A DNA stretch of 64,000 nt, taken from contig NZ_BAAARN010000001.1 of the NCBI RefSeq assembly GCF_039532215.1, positions 151,619-215,618 of the forward strand, read 5' to 3'. This document shows, piece by piece, positions 18,642 through 29,710 of the stretch (its first letter is position 1; every line of letters starts with the position of its first letter). The translations under genes and the position numbers were made by a program. The notes beneath the pieces are model-generated. The model was not told the origin of the DNA. It did no database searches and saw nothing but the letters and a program-made list of their open reading frames with translations. Origin of the DNA: Pedococcus aerophilus. GTDB lineage: Bacteria > Actinomycetota > Actinomycetes > Actinomycetales > Dermatophilaceae.

Positions 18642-19394
18642 TCAGGAGAGCTCGGAGGCGGCGTCGGCGTCGAGCAGCCAGAGGGTCTCGCGCCGGCCCT
18701 TGACCTGGGCGGCGGAGGACTCCGCCGGAGCAGCACCGGCCACCGAGACCTTGACGGCGTGCGCCTTGTCCGCACCGGCCACGATGAACCACGTGCGCTC
18801 GGCCCTGGCCAGCGCCTCGAAGGTCAGGGTGACCCGGGTCGGCGGCGGCTTGGGGGAGTCGTGCACCGGCGCGGCAGCCACCCCGGCGGTCAGCTGGTCC
18901 GGGTGGCCGGGGAACAACGACGCGACGTGGGCGTCGGGACCGACCCCGAGCAGGAGCACGTCGAACGTCGGGGACGGCGCACCGTCGCCCGCAGCGGCGG
19001 CCAGCTCGGCGGCATACCGGGTCGCGGCTGCGGCCACGTCGTCACCGTCGGGTCCGTCCGGACCCGGCATGGCGTGCACCTTGGCCGGGTCGAGCGGGAC
19101 GGCGTCGAGCAGCGCCTCGCGGTTCTGGGTCTCGTTGCGGTCGGCGTCACCGTCGGGCAGGAAGCGCTCGTCACCCCACCACACGTGCAGGCGGGTCCAG
19201 TCGACCGCGTCGCGGGCCGCGCTGGCTGCGACGGACGCGAGGATCGCCGAACCCATCGTGCCGCCGGTGAGGACGACGTGGGCCTCGCCGCGTGCGTTCT
19301 GCGCGTCGACGAGGGCCGTGATGAGCCGGGCTGCCGCAGCGTCGGAGAGCAGCTGCTTGGTGGCGTGGACGAGGACGACGGGATCGCTGCTCAC
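18642..19394 (-). CDS. pgl: 6-phosphogluconolactonase
   Basis: 250-residue DevB-type lactonase that hydrolyses 6-phosphogluconolactone, second step of the oxidative pentose phosphate pathway. The sugar-phosphate isomerase-like fold shows VVLTGGTMGSAIL near residue 38, WWGDERFLPDGDADRNE near 82 and a central LLGVGPDAHVASLFPGHP, all family hallmarks. The GTG start overlaps the opcA stop by 4 bases. Last gene of the tkt-tal-pgi-zwf-opcA-pgl operon. It runs toward the plus-strand glycosyltransferase gene, with the G-rich repeat between them. Confidence 0.94.
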   Translation of the reverse strand: MSSDPVVLVHATKQLLSDAAAARLITALVDAQNARGEAHVVLTGGTMGSAILASVAASAARDAVDWTRLHVWWGDERFLPDGDADRNETQNREALLDAVPLDPAKVHAMPGPDGPDGDDVAAAATRYAAELAAAAGDGAPSPTFDVLLLGVGPDAHVASLFPGHPDQLTAGVAAAPVHDSPKPPPTRVTLTFEALARAERTWFIVAGADKAHAVKVSVAGAAPAESSAAQVKGRRETLWLLDADAASELS

Positions 19395-20617
19395 GAGTCC
19401 GCCTTCTTCGCCGCAGCCTTGCCAGCCGCCGCCTTCTTGGCTGCAGGAGCCTTCGCGGCCGGAGCCTTGGTCGGAGCCGTCTTCCCACCGGTCGACCGGG
19501 CGGCCTTGGCCTTGCCGAGCTTGCGTGCGGCCGCCTTCTTGACCGTCGCCGTGCTGCTCGTCTTCTGCTCGGGATCGGGGGCCTGCACCATCGCAGCGCT
19601 CCCGGCCTTGTGGGCGCGGGACAGCTTGCGTGCCTCTGCGGCCGCTTCCGCCGTCGACGGGGCCTCGCCCTCACGGACGGCCTCGCTGGCGGTCACGCCC
19701 TTGCGTCCGACTCGGGGCAGGCCCTTGCGGATGGTCTCTTCGTAGATGTCGTCGGGGTCGAGGCGTCGCAGCTCGTCGGCCAGGCACTCGGCCGTGGCCC
19801 GACGGGCCAGGGTGATGCGCCGCACCGGCTGGCCCGGCTGGCTGAGGGTGGCGACCGTGCCGTCGGGACGGACCAGGTCGACAGGACCACTCTTGCGGTC
19901 GAGCCGGACGCTGATCATCCCGGTGCCGGCACGGCTGCGCGCGCGAGTCACCTTGCAGCGCAACGTCTGCGCCAGCCAACCGGCCAGGAGGTCGGTCGAC
20001 GGGGAGTCGCTGCCGCCGGTGACGGTGGCCTCCGTGACCGGCTCGAACGGACGCTGGTCGAGCGCCGCCGCGAGCAGGCCACGCCAGAGGGTGACGCGGG
20101 TCCACGCGAGGTCGGTGTCGCCACCGGCGTAGGTCTCGGCGCGGTTCGCCAGGGCATTGCGCGGGTTCTTGGCCTCGGCCGCGTCGGTGATCCGGCGCTG
20201 GGCCATCGAGCCGATCGGGTCCTTCGACACGTTGGCCGGGGCCTCGCGCGGCCACCACGCGACGACGGGGGAGTCGGGCAGCAGCAGCGGCGTGACGACG
20301 CTGCGGCCGTGGTCGGTCAGGGCGCCGTACAGCCGGGCCACGACGACCTCGCTCGCGCCGGCGTCGCCACCCACGCGGATCTGGGCGTCGATGCGCGAGG
20401 CGCCGCGCTTGTTGCCGATGACGACGGCGATGATGCGGCAGGGGTGCTGCCGGCTCGCGTCGTTGGCGGCCTCGATCGCCTCGTCGGCATCCTGCTCGTC
20501 GACGACGATGATCAGGGTGAGCACGCGTCCGAGCGCCATCGCGCCGGTGTCCTGGCGCAGGGCGACGAGCTTCTTGCTGATCGCCACGGTCGAGGTGCTG
20601 GGCAGGTCGATGATCAC
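19391..20617 (-). CDS. opcA: Glucose-6-phosphate dehydrogenase assembly protein OpcA with a Lys/Ala-rich tail
   Basis: OpcA promotes assembly and activity of glucose-6-phosphate dehydrogenase and is found in actinobacteria and cyanobacteria. The body (MIIDLPSTSTVAISKKLVAL start, VVAWWPREAPANVS in the middle, RRLDPDDIYEETIRKGL near the end) is typical and covers about 310 residues. About 90 further residues follow, ending in a run of Lys-Ala-Pro repeats (KAPAAKAPAAKKAAAGKAAA) that looks like a histone H1-type tail. Most OpcA proteins lack this tail. GTG start 55 bases after zwf. The stop overlaps the pgl start. Confidence 0.93.
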   Translation of the reverse strand: MIIDLPSTSTVAISKKLVALRQDTGAMALGRVLTLIIVVDEQDADEAIEAANDASRQHPCRIIAVVIGNKRGASRIDAQIRVGGDAGASEVVVARLYGALTDHGRSVVTPLLLPDSPVVAWWPREAPANVSKDPIGSMAQRRITDAAEAKNPRNALANRAETYAGGDTDLAWTRVTLWRGLLAAALDQRPFEPVTEATVTGGSDSPSTDLLAGWLAQTLRCKVTRARSRAGTGMISVRLDRKSGPVDLVRPDGTVATLSQPGQPVRRITLARRATAECLADELRRLDPDDIYEETIRKGLPRVGRKGVTASEAVREGEAPSTAEAAAEARKLSRAHKAGSAAMVQAPDPEQKTSSTATVKKAAARKLGKAKAARSTGGKTAPTKAPAAKAPAAKKAAAGKAAAKKADS

Positions 20618-20672
20618 CGGGGTCCCCGTTCAGTATCGGAGTGAGGCACGAACGCAGAACTGGATGGGGTGG

Positions 20673-22217
20673 TCAAGGCATTCTCCAGACGCGTCCGTCG
20701 CGGTGCATCATCTCGTCGGAGCTGGCCGGTCCCCAGCCGCCCGACAGGTACGGCTCCACCGAACCCTTCTGCTTGGACCAGAACGCCTCGACCGGGTCGA
20801 GGATCTTCCAGGAGAGCTCGACCTCCTCGTGGCGCGGGAACAGCGGCGGGTCGCCGAGCAGCACGTCGAGGATGAGACGCTCGTAGGCCTCGGGGCTGGA
20901 CTCGGTGAAGGCGCGGCCGTAGCCGAAGTCCATCGTCACGTCGCGGACCTCCATCTGCGCGCCGGGCACCTTGGCGCCGAAGCGCATGGTGATGCCCTCG
21001 TCGGGCTGCACGCGGATGACGATGGCGTTCTGCCCGAGCTCCTCGGTCGCCGTGTCGTTGAACGGCAGGTGCGGGGCCTTCTTGAACACCACGGCGATCT
21101 CGGTGACACGCTTGCCGAGGCGCTTGCCGGTGCGCAGGTAGAAGGGGACACCCGCCCAGCGGCGGGAGTCGATCTCGAGCTTCAGCGCGGCATACGTTTC
21201 GGTGCGCGAGCCGGGGGCGACGCCGTCCTCGTCGAGGTAGCCGCCCACCTCCTCGCCGCCCTGCCAGCCGGCGGCGTACTGCCCGCGGGCGGTGGCCTTC
21301 GACAGGTCCTTCGGGAGGCGGACCGCGGAGAGCACCTTCTCCTTCTCGGCGCGCAGGTGCTCCGCGGCGAAGGAGACAGGCTCCTCCATGGCGGTCAGCG
21401 CGAGGAGCTGGAGGAGGTGGTTCTGGATGACGTCACGGGCGGCGCCGATGCCGTCGTAGTAGCCGGCGCGGCCACCGATGCCGATGTCCTCGGCCATGGT
21501 GATCTGCACGTGGTCGACGTAGTTGGCGTTCCAGACCGGCTCGAACATCTGGTTGGCGAAGCGCAGCGCCAGGAGGTTCTGGACCGTCTCCTTGCCGAGG
21601 TAGTGGTCGATGCGGAACACCGAGTCGGCGGGGAAGACGCTCTCGACGATGTCGTTGAGCTCACGCGCGCTCTTGAGGTCGTGACCGAACGGCTTCTCGA
21701 TGACGACCCGGCGCCACGAGTCACCCTCGGGGCGGCTCAGGCCGGAGCGCTCGAGCTGCTCGCAGACCGTCGAGAACGAGCCCGGTGGGATGGACAGGTA
21801 GAACGCCTGGTTGCCCCCGGTGCCACGCTCCTCCTCCAGCGACTTGACCGTCTCGGCCAGCAGGTCGAAGGCGTTCGGGTCGTCGAACGTTCCCGGCACG
21901 AAACGGAATCCCTCGGCGAGGTTGCGCCACACGCTCTCGCGGAACGGCGTCCGCGCGTGCGCCTTGACCGCGTCGTACACGATCTTGCCGAAGTCCTGGT
22001 CGGCCCAGTCGCGACGGGCGAAGCCGACGAGCGAGAAGCCCGGCGGCAGCAGGCCGCGGTTGGCCAGGTCGTAGATGGCCGGCATCAGCTTCTTGCGGGC
22101 CAGGTCGCCGGTGACCCCGAACAACACCAGGCCGCAGGGCCCGGCGATGCGGGGGAGGCGCTTGTCACGCGGGTCACGCAGCGGGTTGTTCTCCTGCGTC
22201 ACACGGGTGGGACTCAT
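20673..22217 (-). CDS. zwf: Glucose-6-phosphate 1-dehydrogenase
   Basis: 514-residue enzyme for the first oxidative step of the pentose phosphate pathway, using NAD(P). LVLFGVTGDLARKKLMPAIY near residue 30 is the nucleotide-binding start. FRIDHYLGKETVQNLLALRF holds the catalytic histidine and substrate lysine. A long family-typical middle and YLSGGWGPASSDEM close the protein. The ATG overlaps the pgi stop (ATGA). opcA, whose product assembles this enzyme, follows after 55 bases. No autonomous promoter is obvious, so expression probably comes from the operon start before tkt. Confidence 0.97.
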   Translation of the reverse strand: MSPTRVTQENNPLRDPRDKRLPRIAGPCGLVLFGVTGDLARKKLMPAIYDLANRGLLPPGFSLVGFARRDWADQDFGKIVYDAVKAHARTPFRESVWRNLAEGFRFVPGTFDDPNAFDLLAETVKSLEEERGTGGNQAFYLSIPPGSFSTVCEQLERSGLSRPEGDSWRRVVIEKPFGHDLKSARELNDIVESVFPADSVFRIDHYLGKETVQNLLALRFANQMFEPVWNANYVDHVQITMAEDIGIGGRAGYYDGIGAARDVIQNHLLQLLALTAMEEPVSFAAEHLRAEKEKVLSAVRLPKDLSKATARGQYAAGWQGGEEVGGYLDEDGVAPGSRTETYAALKLEIDSRRWAGVPFYLRTGKRLGKRVTEIAVVFKKAPHLPFNDTATEELGQNAIVIRVQPDEGITMRFGAKVPGAQMEVRDVTMDFGYGRAFTESSPEAYERLILDVLLGDPPLFPRHEEVELSWKILDPVEAFWSKQKGSVEPYLSGGWGPASSDEMMHRDGRVWRMP

Positions 22218-23884
22218 GCACTGCCCTTAGGGTCGTCGTCGCCACCGGAGGCCGCGGCAGCGAGGGACTCGCGCACCTGGGCCAGTCCGGCGTCGTGGTC
22301 GGTGAGGTGGAGCTGCAGGACCGGACGCCCGTGCTCCGCGAGGACCTGGGCGTCACCCGCGGCCTGGGAGGCCACGAACTCACCGAAGCTGAACTCGCGT
22401 CCGGGGACCGAGAGGTCCTCGTGCGGCGCCGTCGTGATCTGCAGGTAGACCCCGGTGGCCGGTCCACCCTTGTGGAACTGGCCGGTGGAGTGCAGGAAGC
22501 GCGGCCCCCAGCCGAAGGTCACCGGGCGGTGGGTACGGCGTGCCAGCCCGGGCCGCACGGAGGCGAGCTCCGCGTCGGCGATCCGGTCGAGGTAGGCCAT
22601 CACGGCGAGGTAGCCGCGGTCGGCGTCGAGCTGGGCGAAGAGGGCGTCGATCGCCTGCGGGACGGTGGTCGCGTCGCCGAGCCAGTCGCCACCCAGGGCG
22701 CGGATCTCGACGGCGCCGTCCGTGGCGGCGGGCTCGTCGCCGGCCCCCATGCCCTGGTCGAGCAGCGCGCGGGACGCCTTCTTGGCGCTCTCCACGTCGG
22801 GCTGGTCGAACGGGTTGATCCCGAGCAGCCGTCCGGCGGCCGCGGTGGCGACCTCCCAGAGCAGCAGCTGGGCGCCGAGGGGACCGCTGACGGCGACGTC
22901 GGAGCGGTCGGCCTGGACCAGCTCGTCAGCGCTGTCGGAGTCCTCGTCGTCGCCCTTGAGGCGCACGACGGTCACGTCGGCGTCGGGGTGGGCGACCTCG
23001 GGGTCCTCCTCGGACCCCACGACGACCGGCAGGATGCCGGTGCCCTGCTTGCCGGTGCTCTCGGCGATGAGCTGCTCGGCCCAGTCGGGGAGACCGACGA
23101 TGCCGGAGCCGTCGTCGACGAGGACGAGCTTGTCGCGCAACGGGTTTGTCGCCGCCATGGCGGCAGCCAGGCGCAGCGCCGGGTTGCCGTCGTCATCGGC
23201 GCTGAGCACGTCGGCCACGGCCTCGGCGTCGTCGAGGAGGGCCTCGATGTCGGCACCGGCGAGACCGGACGGGACCAGCCCGAACGCGGTCAGGGCTGAG
23301 TAGCGGCCACCGACGTTGGGGTCGGCGTTGACGACGCGGTAGCCGTCGGCGCGCGACTGATCGTCGAGCGGGCTGCCCGGGTCGGTGACGATGATGATCC
23401 GGGTCGTCGGGTCGATCCCCTTCTCCTCGAACGCCGCCTGGAACGCACGCCGCTGGGAGTCGGTCTCCACCGTCGAGCCGGACTTGCTCGAGACGACGAC
23501 GGCCGTGCGCTCGAGGTCGACGATCGCGTCGCGGACCATGTCCGGCTGGGAGGAGTCGAGGACGACGAGGTCGACCCCGGCCGTCGCGCAGATGACCTCG
23601 GGCGCGAGGGACGAACCGCCCATGCCGCACAGCACGATGCGGTCGACGCCGTCACCGCGGAGCTGGTCCCGCAGGGCGGCGATCTCGCCGAGCAGTGGCC
23701 GCGAGGTGCGGGCGAGGTTCACCCAGGACAGCCGGATGGCCGACTCGGACTCCGCCTCGGGACCCCAGAGCGTCGCGTCCTGGGCGAACAGCTTGCTCGC
23801 GAACTGCGCCTCGACCAGGACCGGGACGGATGCAGCGATCGCGTCCGCGGCGGGGCCGGAGGCGACCACACCGAGGGAGCTCAC
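22214..23884 (-). CDS. pgi: Glucose-6-phosphate isomerase
   Basis: 556-residue isomerase linking glucose 6-phosphate and fructose 6-phosphate. The central sugar-phosphate-binding part is clear: [13 protein letters not shown] then [15 protein letters not shown] (phosphate-binding serines) and [12 protein letters not shown]. The sequence belongs to the actinobacterial long subgroup that often sits beside tal, not to the Escherichia-like Pgi. The GTG start overlaps the tal stop (GTGA) and the stop overlaps zwf (ATGA). Its place inside this operon lets carbon recycle from the pentose phosphate pathway through fructose 6-phosphate. Confidence 0.93.
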   Translation of the reverse strand: MSSLGVVASGPAADAIAASVPVLVEAQFASKLFAQDATLWGPEAESESAIRLSWVNLARTSRPLLGEIAALRDQLRGDGVDRIVLCGMGGSSLAPEVICATAGVDLVVLDSSQPDMVRDAIVDLERTAVVVSSKSGSTVETDSQRRAFQAAFEEKGIDPTTRIIIVTDPGSPLDDQSRADGYRVVNADPNVGGRYSALTAFGLVPSGLAGADIEALLDDAEAVADVLSADDDGNPALRLAAAMAATNPLRDKLVLVDDGSGIVGLPDWAEQLIAESTGKQGTGILPVVVGSEEDPEVAHPDADVTVVRLKGDDEDSDSADELVQADRSDVAVSGPLGAQLLLWEVATAAAGRLLGINPFDQPDVESAKKASRALLDQGMGAGDEPAATDGAVEIRALGGDWLGDATTVPQAIDALFAQLDADRGYLAVMAYLDRIADAELASVRPGLARRTHRPVTFGWGPRFLHSTGQFHKGGPATGVYLQITTAPHEDLSVPGREFSFGEFVASQAAGDAQVLAEHGRPVLQLHLTDHDAGLAQVRESLAAAASGGDDDPKGSA

Positions 23885-25047
23885 CGGTCGACCTGCTCCG
23901 AGTGGCCGGACTCGTTGTCGGGCGTGTCGGCGCCCACGTCGGCACGGGCGAGGTCGATGTCCTTCTGGACCTCGTCGAGCAGCTCGCCCCAGGCGACCTC
24001 GAACTTGTCGACGCCCTCGCGCTCGAGCTGCGAGGTGACGTCGGAGTAGGAGATGCCCAGGCCCTCGAGGGCGTCGAGCACCTCGGCGGCGTCGGCGTAC
24101 TCGCCGGTGATCGTGTCACCGGTGACGTCGCCGTGGTCGACGACCGCGTCGAGCGTCTTCTCGGGCATGGTGTTGACCGTGTTCGCGGCGACCAGCTCGG
24201 TGACGTAGAGAGTGTCAGAGTAGGCCGGGTCCTTGACGCCGGTAGAGGCCCACAGCGGGCGCTGCGCGTGGGCGCCGTCGTCCTCGAGGTTCTTCCAGCG
24301 CGGGGTCGAGAAGACCTCCTCGTAGGCCTGGTAGGCGAGGCGGGCGTTGGCGACGGCGGCCTTGCCCTTGAGCGCCTTGGCCTCGTCGGTGCCGAGCGCG
24401 TCGAGGCGCTTGTCGATCTCGGTGTCGACGCGGGAGACGAAGAAGGACGCGACGGAGTGGATCTTCGACAGGTCCTTGCCCTTCTCACGGGCCTGCTCGA
24501 GGCCGGTGAGGAAGGCGTTCATCACCCCGCGGTAGCGGTCGAGGGAGAAGATCAGCGTGACGTTGACGCTGATGCCCTCGGCCAGCACCTGCGAGATGGC
24601 CGGCAGGCCCTCGACGGTGGCAGGGATCTTGATGAGGACGTTGGGGCGGTCGACCGCCTCGACGAGCTTCTTCGCCTCGGCGACGGTCTTGCCGGTGTCC
24701 TTGGCCAGGCGGGGGTCGACCTCGATCGACACGCGGCCGTCGACGCCGTCGGTGGACTCGTAGAGCGGCAGGAACAGGTCGCAGGCGTTGCGGACGTCCT
24801 CGGTGGTGAGGCCGAACACGGTCTCGTCCACGGTCTTGCCGTCGGCGGCGAAGGCACGCAGGTCGGCGTCGTACCGTTCGCCCTTGGCGAGGGCCGCCTG
24901 GAAGATCGACGGGTTCGTCGTCACGCCGACGACCCCCTTGTCGATGAGGTCCTTGAGGTTGCCGGTCTCGATCCGTTCGCGCGACAGGTCGTCGAGCCAG
25001 ACGGAGACGCCCTGGTCGGCGAGGGCCTTGAGTGCGTTGTCAGTCAC
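23881..25047 (-). CDS. tal: Transaldolase
   Basis: 388-residue transaldolase, moving a dihydroxyacetone unit between sugar phosphates. [15 protein letters not shown] at the start and [13 protein letters not shown] near residue 35 are diagnostic. The Schiff-base lysine is in [27 protein letters not shown] and [17 protein letters not shown] complete the family pattern. I chose GTG 25047 (protein [12 protein letters not shown]) with AGGG about 10 bases upstream. GTG 25056 would overlap the tkt stop as GTGA and is an alternative adding three residues. The stop overlaps the pgi start. Confidence 0.95.
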   Translation of the reverse strand: MTDNALKALADQGVSVWLDDLSRERIETGNLKDLIDKGVVGVTTNPSIFQAALAKGERYDADLRAFAADGKTVDETVFGLTTEDVRNACDLFLPLYESTDGVDGRVSIEVDPRLAKDTGKTVAEAKKLVEAVDRPNVLIKIPATVEGLPAISQVLAEGISVNVTLIFSLDRYRGVMNAFLTGLEQAREKGKDLSKIHSVASFFVSRVDTEIDKRLDALGTDEAKALKGKAAVANARLAYQAYEEVFSTPRWKNLEDDGAHAQRPLWASTGVKDPAYSDTLYVTELVAANTVNTMPEKTLDAVVDHGDVTGDTITGEYADAAEVLDALEGLGISYSDVTSQLEREGVDKFEVAWGELLDEVQKDIDLARADVGADTPDNESGHSEQVDR

Positions 25048-25052
25048 GTGGG

Positions 25053-27350
25053 TCACTTCCCTTTGGATGCAGCGCTCTTCGTTGCGGCGCTGCGCTTGGT
25101 CGTGGTGTCGGTCGCCTTGGTCGGCGAGACCGCGGCGCGGGGCCGGGTCTGGTTGACGGCAGGTGCGGCGCTCTTGCGCGCCGTCGCCCTGGCGTCCTTG
25201 AGGGAGTCCTTGGCCGCCTTCACGACGGCCTCCGGGGTGATCCCGAACTCGCGGTACAGCGTCTTGTAGTCGGCCGAGGCACCGAAGTGCTCGAGGCTGA
25301 TGCTGCGACCGGCGTCGCCGACGAGGTCGTGCCAGCCCATCGACACCGCGGCCTCGACGCTGACGCGCGCCCGGACCTCCGGCGGGAGGACGCGGTTCTG
25401 GTAGGCCTTGCCGGCCTGCTCGAACCACTCGCGACACGGCATGGACACCACACGAGTGGCAACGCCCTGGCGCTCCAGAGATTCCCGCGCGTCGAGGGCG
25501 ATGGCGACCTCGGACCCTGTGGCGATGAGGATGACGTCCGGAGCGGACTTGCCGTCCTTGCCGCCGTCGATGAGGACGTAGGCGCCCTTGGCCGCGTTCG
25601 ACGCCTTGGCGAAGACCCTGCGGTCGAGGACCGGCACGTTCTGGCGGGTGAGGGCCAGCGCTGCCGGGCGGGCGTTGCGCAGGACCTGGCCCCACACGGC
25701 TGCGGTCTCGTTCGCGTCCGCGGGGCGGACGACGTCCAGGCCCGGTATGGCGCGCAGGGACGCGAGGTGCTCCACCGGCTGGTGGGTCGGCCCGTCCTCG
25801 CCGAGGCCGATGCCGTCGTGCGTCCACACGTAGGTGACAGGGATCTGCTGGATGGCAGCGAGCCGCACGGCGGGGCGCATGTAGTCGGAGAAGACGAGGA
25901 ACGTGCCGCCGTAGGGACGGGTCAGTCCCTCGAGCGCGATCCCGTTGAGGATCATGCCCATGCCGTTCTCGCGGATGCCGAAGTGCAGGGTGCGGCCGTA
26001 GGGCCCGCCCTTCCACTCACGCGTCTGGCGGTTGACGGGGATGAAGGACGGCTCGCCCTCCATCGTCGTGTTGTTGGACTCGGCGAGGTCGGCCGAGCCG
26101 CCCCACAGCTCGGGCATGACGCCGGCGAGGGCGGACAGGACCTTGCCGGACGCGGCGCGCGTCGCCATGCCCTTCTCGGCGTCGGCCTCGAAGACCGGCA
26201 GCGCCGAGTCGAGCCCGGCGGGCAGCTCACCGGCGACGAGGCGGTCGAGCAGGCCCGCACGGTCGGGGTTGGCCTTGCGCCACGCGGCATACGTCTTGTC
26301 CCACGCCTTGTGCGCCGCCTTGCCGCGCTTGCCCGCCAGGCGGGTGTGGGTCAGCACCGCACGGTCGACCTCGAAGGTCTTCGCGGGGTTGAAGCCGAGC
26401 AGCTCCTTGGTGGCCTCGATCTCGGCGTCGCCGAGGGCCGAGCCGTGCGACTTGCCGGTGTCCTGCTTGGTCGGCGAGGGCCACGCGATGATCGTGTGCA
26501 GCTGGACCAGCGTCGGGCGCTTGCCCTTCTTCGACTTCTCCAGGGCGGCGAGCAGCGCGTCGACGTTCTCGACGTACGCGGCGCCGTCACCGTCGCCGCG
26601 CCAGTCGACGTCGACGACGTCCCAGCCGTAGGCGCGGTAGCGCGCGGCGACGTCCTCGGAGAACGAGATGTCGGTCTGGTCCTCGATCGAGATCTGGTTG
26701 GCGTCGTAGATGACGGTGAGGTTGCCGAGCTGCTGGTGACCGGCGAGCGAGCTGGCCTCGGCCGTCACGCCCTCCATGAGGTCGCCGTCGGAGGCGATGA
26801 CCCAGATGTGGTGGTCGAACGGGCTCTCGCCGGCCTTCGCGTCGGGGTCGAGCAGGCCGCGCTGGCGACGCTGCGCCATGGCCATGCCGACGGCCGAGGC
26901 CATGCCGGAGCCGAGCGGCCCGGTGGTGATCTCGATGCCCGTGGTGTGGTGCACCTCGGGGTGGGCCGGGGTCAGGGATCCCCACGTGCGCAACGACTTC
27001 AGGTCGTTCAGCTCCAGGCCGTAGCCCGACAGGAACAGCTGGACGTACTGCGTCAGGCTGGAGTGGCCGGCCGACAGGACGAAGCGGTCACGGCCGAGCC
27101 ATGCGGCGTCGGTCGGGTCGTGCTTCATGACGTTCTGGTAGAGCAGGTAGGCCGCGGGGGCCAGGCTCATGGCGGTGCCGGGGTGGCCGTTGCCGACCTT
27201 CTGGACGGCGTCCGCGGCGAGCAGTCGCGCGGTGTCGACCGCGCGGACGTCGAGGTCGGTCCAGCCGGCCTTGCGGGCCACGGGACGGCGCAGCGTGGTG
27301 CTGCGCTTCCTCGCGGCGGTGGCCTTGGTGGAACGGGTGGTGGTGGGCAC
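25053..27350 (-). CDS. tkt: Transketolase with basic N- and C-terminal extensions
   Basis: Thiamine diphosphate enzyme moving two-carbon units in the pentose phosphate pathway, 765 residues. [19 protein letters not shown] (substrate histidine), [13 protein letters not shown] (metal/cofactor site) and the pyrimidine-domain [19 protein letters not shown] are all visible. It is about 65 residues longer than usual. The N-terminus is a Lys/Arg/Thr-rich leader of about 27 residues, and the C-terminus adds about 50 residues rich in Ala, Thr, Lys and Arg. GTG start with GAGGAG 8 bases upstream. First gene of the six-gene operon. Confidence 0.96.
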   Translation of the reverse strand: MPTTTRSTKATAARKRSTTLRRPVARKAGWTDLDVRAVDTARLLAADAVQKVGNGHPGTAMSLAPAAYLLYQNVMKHDPTDAAWLGRDRFVLSAGHSSLTQYVQLFLSGYGLELNDLKSLRTWGSLTPAHPEVHHTTGIEITTGPLGSGMASAVGMAMAQRRQRGLLDPDAKAGESPFDHHIWVIASDGDLMEGVTAEASSLAGHQQLGNLTVIYDANQISIEDQTDISFSEDVAARYRAYGWDVVDVDWRGDGDGAAYVENVDALLAALEKSKKGKRPTLVQLHTIIAWPSPTKQDTGKSHGSALGDAEIEATKELLGFNPAKTFEVDRAVLTHTRLAGKRGKAAHKAWDKTYAAWRKANPDRAGLLDRLVAGELPAGLDSALPVFEADAEKGMATRAASGKVLSALAGVMPELWGGSADLAESNNTTMEGEPSFIPVNRQTREWKGGPYGRTLHFGIRENGMGMILNGIALEGLTRPYGGTFLVFSDYMRPAVRLAAIQQIPVTYVWTHDGIGLGEDGPTHQPVEHLASLRAIPGLDVVRPADANETAAVWGQVLRNARPAALALTRQNVPVLDRRVFAKASNAAKGAYVLIDGGKDGKSAPDVILIATGSEVAIALDARESLERQGVATRVVSMPCREWFEQAGKAYQNRVLPPEVRARVSVEAAVSMGWHDLVGDAGRSISLEHFGASADYKTLYREFGITPEAVVKAAKDSLKDARATARKSAAPAVNQTRPRAAVSPTKATDTTTKRSAATKSAASKGK

Positions 27351-27515
27351 TGATGGTTCTCCTCACACTGAGTTGCACAGGCGGCTCGAGGCTTCGTGAC
27401 GAGACTAGTCCTGAGCGTGACCGCCGTCGCATCCAGTCCCGGCGCAGCGCGGTGTCCGGACGGGGATAGACTTGCCCCGCCCGTGAGACCCCCAGCAGCA
27501 CCCGCGAAGGACGCC
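27351..27515. promoter_or_regulatory. Divergent promoter region between tkt and ctaB
   Basis: For the minus strand, TAGTCT at 27407-27402 is a good -10 for the tkt operon, leaving a leader of about 45 bases with a GAGGAG ribosome site. For ctaB, TAGACT at 27467-27472 is a plausible -10 with a leader of about 38 bases. No convincing -35 is present for either. AGACTAGT, shared with the 45650-45855 divergent region, lies here. Confidence 0.4.
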
Positions 27516-28457
27516 GTGACCGCACTCGATCCGACTGCCCGGATCTCCGCGTCCCCGATGCCGCCTCGGCGCAAGGCCGCTGCGTACCTGGCGCTGACCA
27601 AGCCACGCATCATCGAGCTGCTGCTCGTGACGACGGTGCCGGTCATGTTCCTCGCCGAGGGAGGCGTCCCCTCCCTGTGGCTCATCGTGGCCACCCTGGT
27701 CGGTGGCGCGCTCAGCGCCGGCGCCGCCAACACCTTCAACTGCGTCTACGACCGCGACATCGACGCCGAGATGCACCGCACCAGCAACCGGCCGATGGTG
27801 ACCGGCGAGATCACGCCGCGTGAGGGCCTGGTCTTCGGTGCGGTCCTCACCCTCGCCTCCACGGTGTGGTTCGCCCTCGTCGTCAACTGGCTGTCGGCGG
27901 CCCTGTCGCTCGGCGCCATCGTCATGTACGCCGTCGGCTACACCATGCTGCTCAAGCGCCGCACCGCCCAGAACATCGTGTGGGGAGGGGCCGCCGGGTG
28001 CATGCCCGTCCTCATCGGGTGGTCCGCCGTGGCGAACTCGGTGTCCTGGTCCGCGGTGGTCCTCTTCCTCGTGATCTTCTTCTGGACGCCGCCGCACTAC
28101 TGGCCGCTGTCGATGAAGTTCAAGGACGACTACGCCGCAGCGCACGTGCCGATGCTCCCGGTCGTCGAGAAGTTCGTCGTCGTCGCCCGGCAGATCGTCG
28201 CCTACTCGTGGGCGATGGTGGCGGCCTCGCTGCTGCTCGTCTGGGTCCACCCGATGGGGTGGTTGTACCTCGTCACGGCGATCGCCACCGGCGCGCTCTT
28301 CCTCGCCGAGGCCCACCGCCTGCAGCGTGCCGCCAAGGCCGGTGAGGGACCGAGCGTGCTCAAGCCGATGCGGCTCTTCCACTTCTCGATCACCTACGTC
28401 GGGATCCTCTTCCTCGGCGTCGCGCTCGACCCCCTGTTCTACCTTCCGCTCCGCTGA
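27516..28457 (+). CDS. ctaB: Protoheme IX farnesyltransferase (heme O synthase)
   Basis: 313-residue membrane prenyltransferase that adds a farnesyl group to heme B, giving heme O for cytochrome oxidase. The prenyl-diphosphate-binding region [20 protein letters not shown] is near residue 75, and eight or nine hydrophobic segments follow. [15 protein letters not shown] is the second conserved loop. I chose GTG 27516 because GAAGGA is 4 bases before it. The longer frame from 27396 would add 40 unlikely residues. It runs divergently from tkt and overlaps the 3' end of the converging MFS gene by 19 bases. CtaA, the next enzyme, is 3 kb away. Confidence 0.95.
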   Translation: MTALDPTARISASPMPPRRKAAAYLALTKPRIIELLLVTTVPVMFLAEGGVPSLWLIVATLVGGALSAGAANTFNCVYDRDIDAEMHRTSNRPMVTGEITPREGLVFGAVLTLASTVWFALVVNWLSAALSLGAIVMYAVGYTMLLKRRTAQNIVWGGAAGCMPVLIGWSAVANSVSWSAVVLFLVIFFWTPPHYWPLSMKFKDDYAAAHVPMLPVVEKFVVVARQIVAYSWAMVAASLLLVWVHPMGWLYLVTAIATGALFLAEAHRLQRAAKAGEGPSVLKPMRLFHFSITYVGILFLGVALDPLFYLPLR

Positions 28458-29710
28458 GCAGGCATCTCGCGCAGGCCCCGGAGCGGGCTCCAGAACATCG
28501 CCAGGCAGGCCAGGGTGTGGGTGCCGGCCATGACCAGGATCGTGGGCCGCAGCCCGAAGTGGGTGCCGAGGACCCCGGCGACCAGGCCGGCGACGGGCAT
28601 GGTCCCGTAGTTGACGACCTGCGCCGTGGTGACCTGGCGGGCGAGCATGGCCTCCGGCACGTAGCGGTTGCGCCAGGCCCCCCGGACCACGTTGCCCGCG
28701 ACGACACCGGTGCCGACGAGCAGCTGTCCGGCAACGAGGAAGGCAACGCCCGGACCGGGGGTGGCCAGGGGGATGAGCAGGGACGTGGGACCGGCCAGGA
28801 CCTGGAGCCAGAGCAGCGCCCGCGCGCTGCCCAGCCGCGCCGACACCCTGGTCGCCAGGGCCGCCCCGAGGAACCCGCCAATGCTCCCCGTGGCCATGAC
28901 GATGCCGACCGCAGCCGGTGACAGGCCCAGGTCCCGCACGAGGAAGAGGACGAGCAGCGCGCCATACCCGGTGAGCCCGAAGTTGGACGCGCCGCCCACG
29001 ACGGTGAAGAACCGCAGGATCCGGTCGCCACGGATGTAGTCCACGCCCTCGCCGATGCTGGTCCGCAGGCTCGGACGGGCGGTGACGGTGTCGGGGTCGG
29101 TGCCGCCGGGGGAGAGGCGGAGCCTCGCGAGGCAGGCGGCCGAGACGAGGAAGCTCGCCGCGTCGACGACGAGGCCGAGGGCGGCCGAGCCGAGCTGTGC
29201 GAGCAGGCCACCCACACCGGGGCCGGCCACCTGCATGGCCGACTCGGTGCCGAAGAGGCGGGCGAACGCCTGCTCCTGCTGCTGGGCCGGGGCGACCTGT
29301 CGGACGAGGGCCGGGTATGCCGCGCGGAAGAAGACGGTGCACACCCCGTTGCCGAGGGCGGCCAGGACCACGTGGGTGAGGGTGAGGTGCCCCAGGGCCC
29401 CGGCGATCGGGACGCTGGCGAGGACGGCGGCAGCGACGAGGTCGCTGGCCACCATGACCCGTCGTGCAGGGAGCCGGTCGACCAGGGCCCCCGCCGGGAG
29501 CCCGATGACCAGCCAGGGGAGCCAGGCGGCAGCGGTGAGGATGCCCATCCACCCCGGGCCGGCGTCGAACGCGACGACGGCGAGCAGGGGGAGCAGGACC
29601 GACGTGGTCGCGTTGCCGAGGACGCTGACGCCCTCGCCGAACCAGAGCAGGCTGAAGTCCCGGTTGCGGCGCAGGGGGAGCGCGGCGACCGGTGCGGGTC
29701 GGGAGGTCAT
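28439..29710 (-). CDS. MFS transporter, probable drug or small-molecule exporter
   Basis: 423-residue major facilitator protein, about twelve hydrophobic segments. N-terminal [20 protein letters not shown] and the loop [17 protein letters not shown] are typical of the actinobacterial enterobactin-exporter/MdfA-like subgroup. The ATG at 29710 overlaps the stop of the ArsR-type regulator (ATGA), so the two form an operon in which the regulator probably controls the pump. The 3' end overlaps converging ctaB by 19 bases. Substrate cannot be told from sequence. The pair looks inserted between ctaB and ctaA. Confidence 0.87.
   Translation of the reverse strand: MTSRPAPVAALPLRRNRDFSLLWFGEGVSVLGNATTSVLLPLLAVVAFDAGPGWMGILTAAAWLPWLVIGLPAGALVDRLPARRVMVASDLVAAAVLASVPIAGALGHLTLTHVVLAALGNGVCTVFFRAAYPALVRQVAPAQQQEQAFARLFGTESAMQVAGPGVGGLLAQLGSAALGLVVDAASFLVSAACLARLRLSPGGTDPDTVTARPSLRTSIGEGVDYIRGDRILRFFTVVGGASNFGLTGYGALLVLFLVRDLGLSPAAVGIVMATGSIGGFLGAALATRVSARLGSARALLWLQVLAGPTSLLIPLATPGPGVAFLVAGQLLVGTGVVAGNVVRGAWRNRYVPEAMLARQVTTAQVVNYGTMPVAGLVAGVLGTHFGLRPTILVMAGTHTLACLAMFWSPLRGLREMPAQRSGR

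Noticed and set aside
23881..26016. A single 711-residue protein covering tal and half of tkt
   Set aside because: The N-terminal half is out-of-frame tkt sequence. Transaldolase begins at the GTG near 25047.
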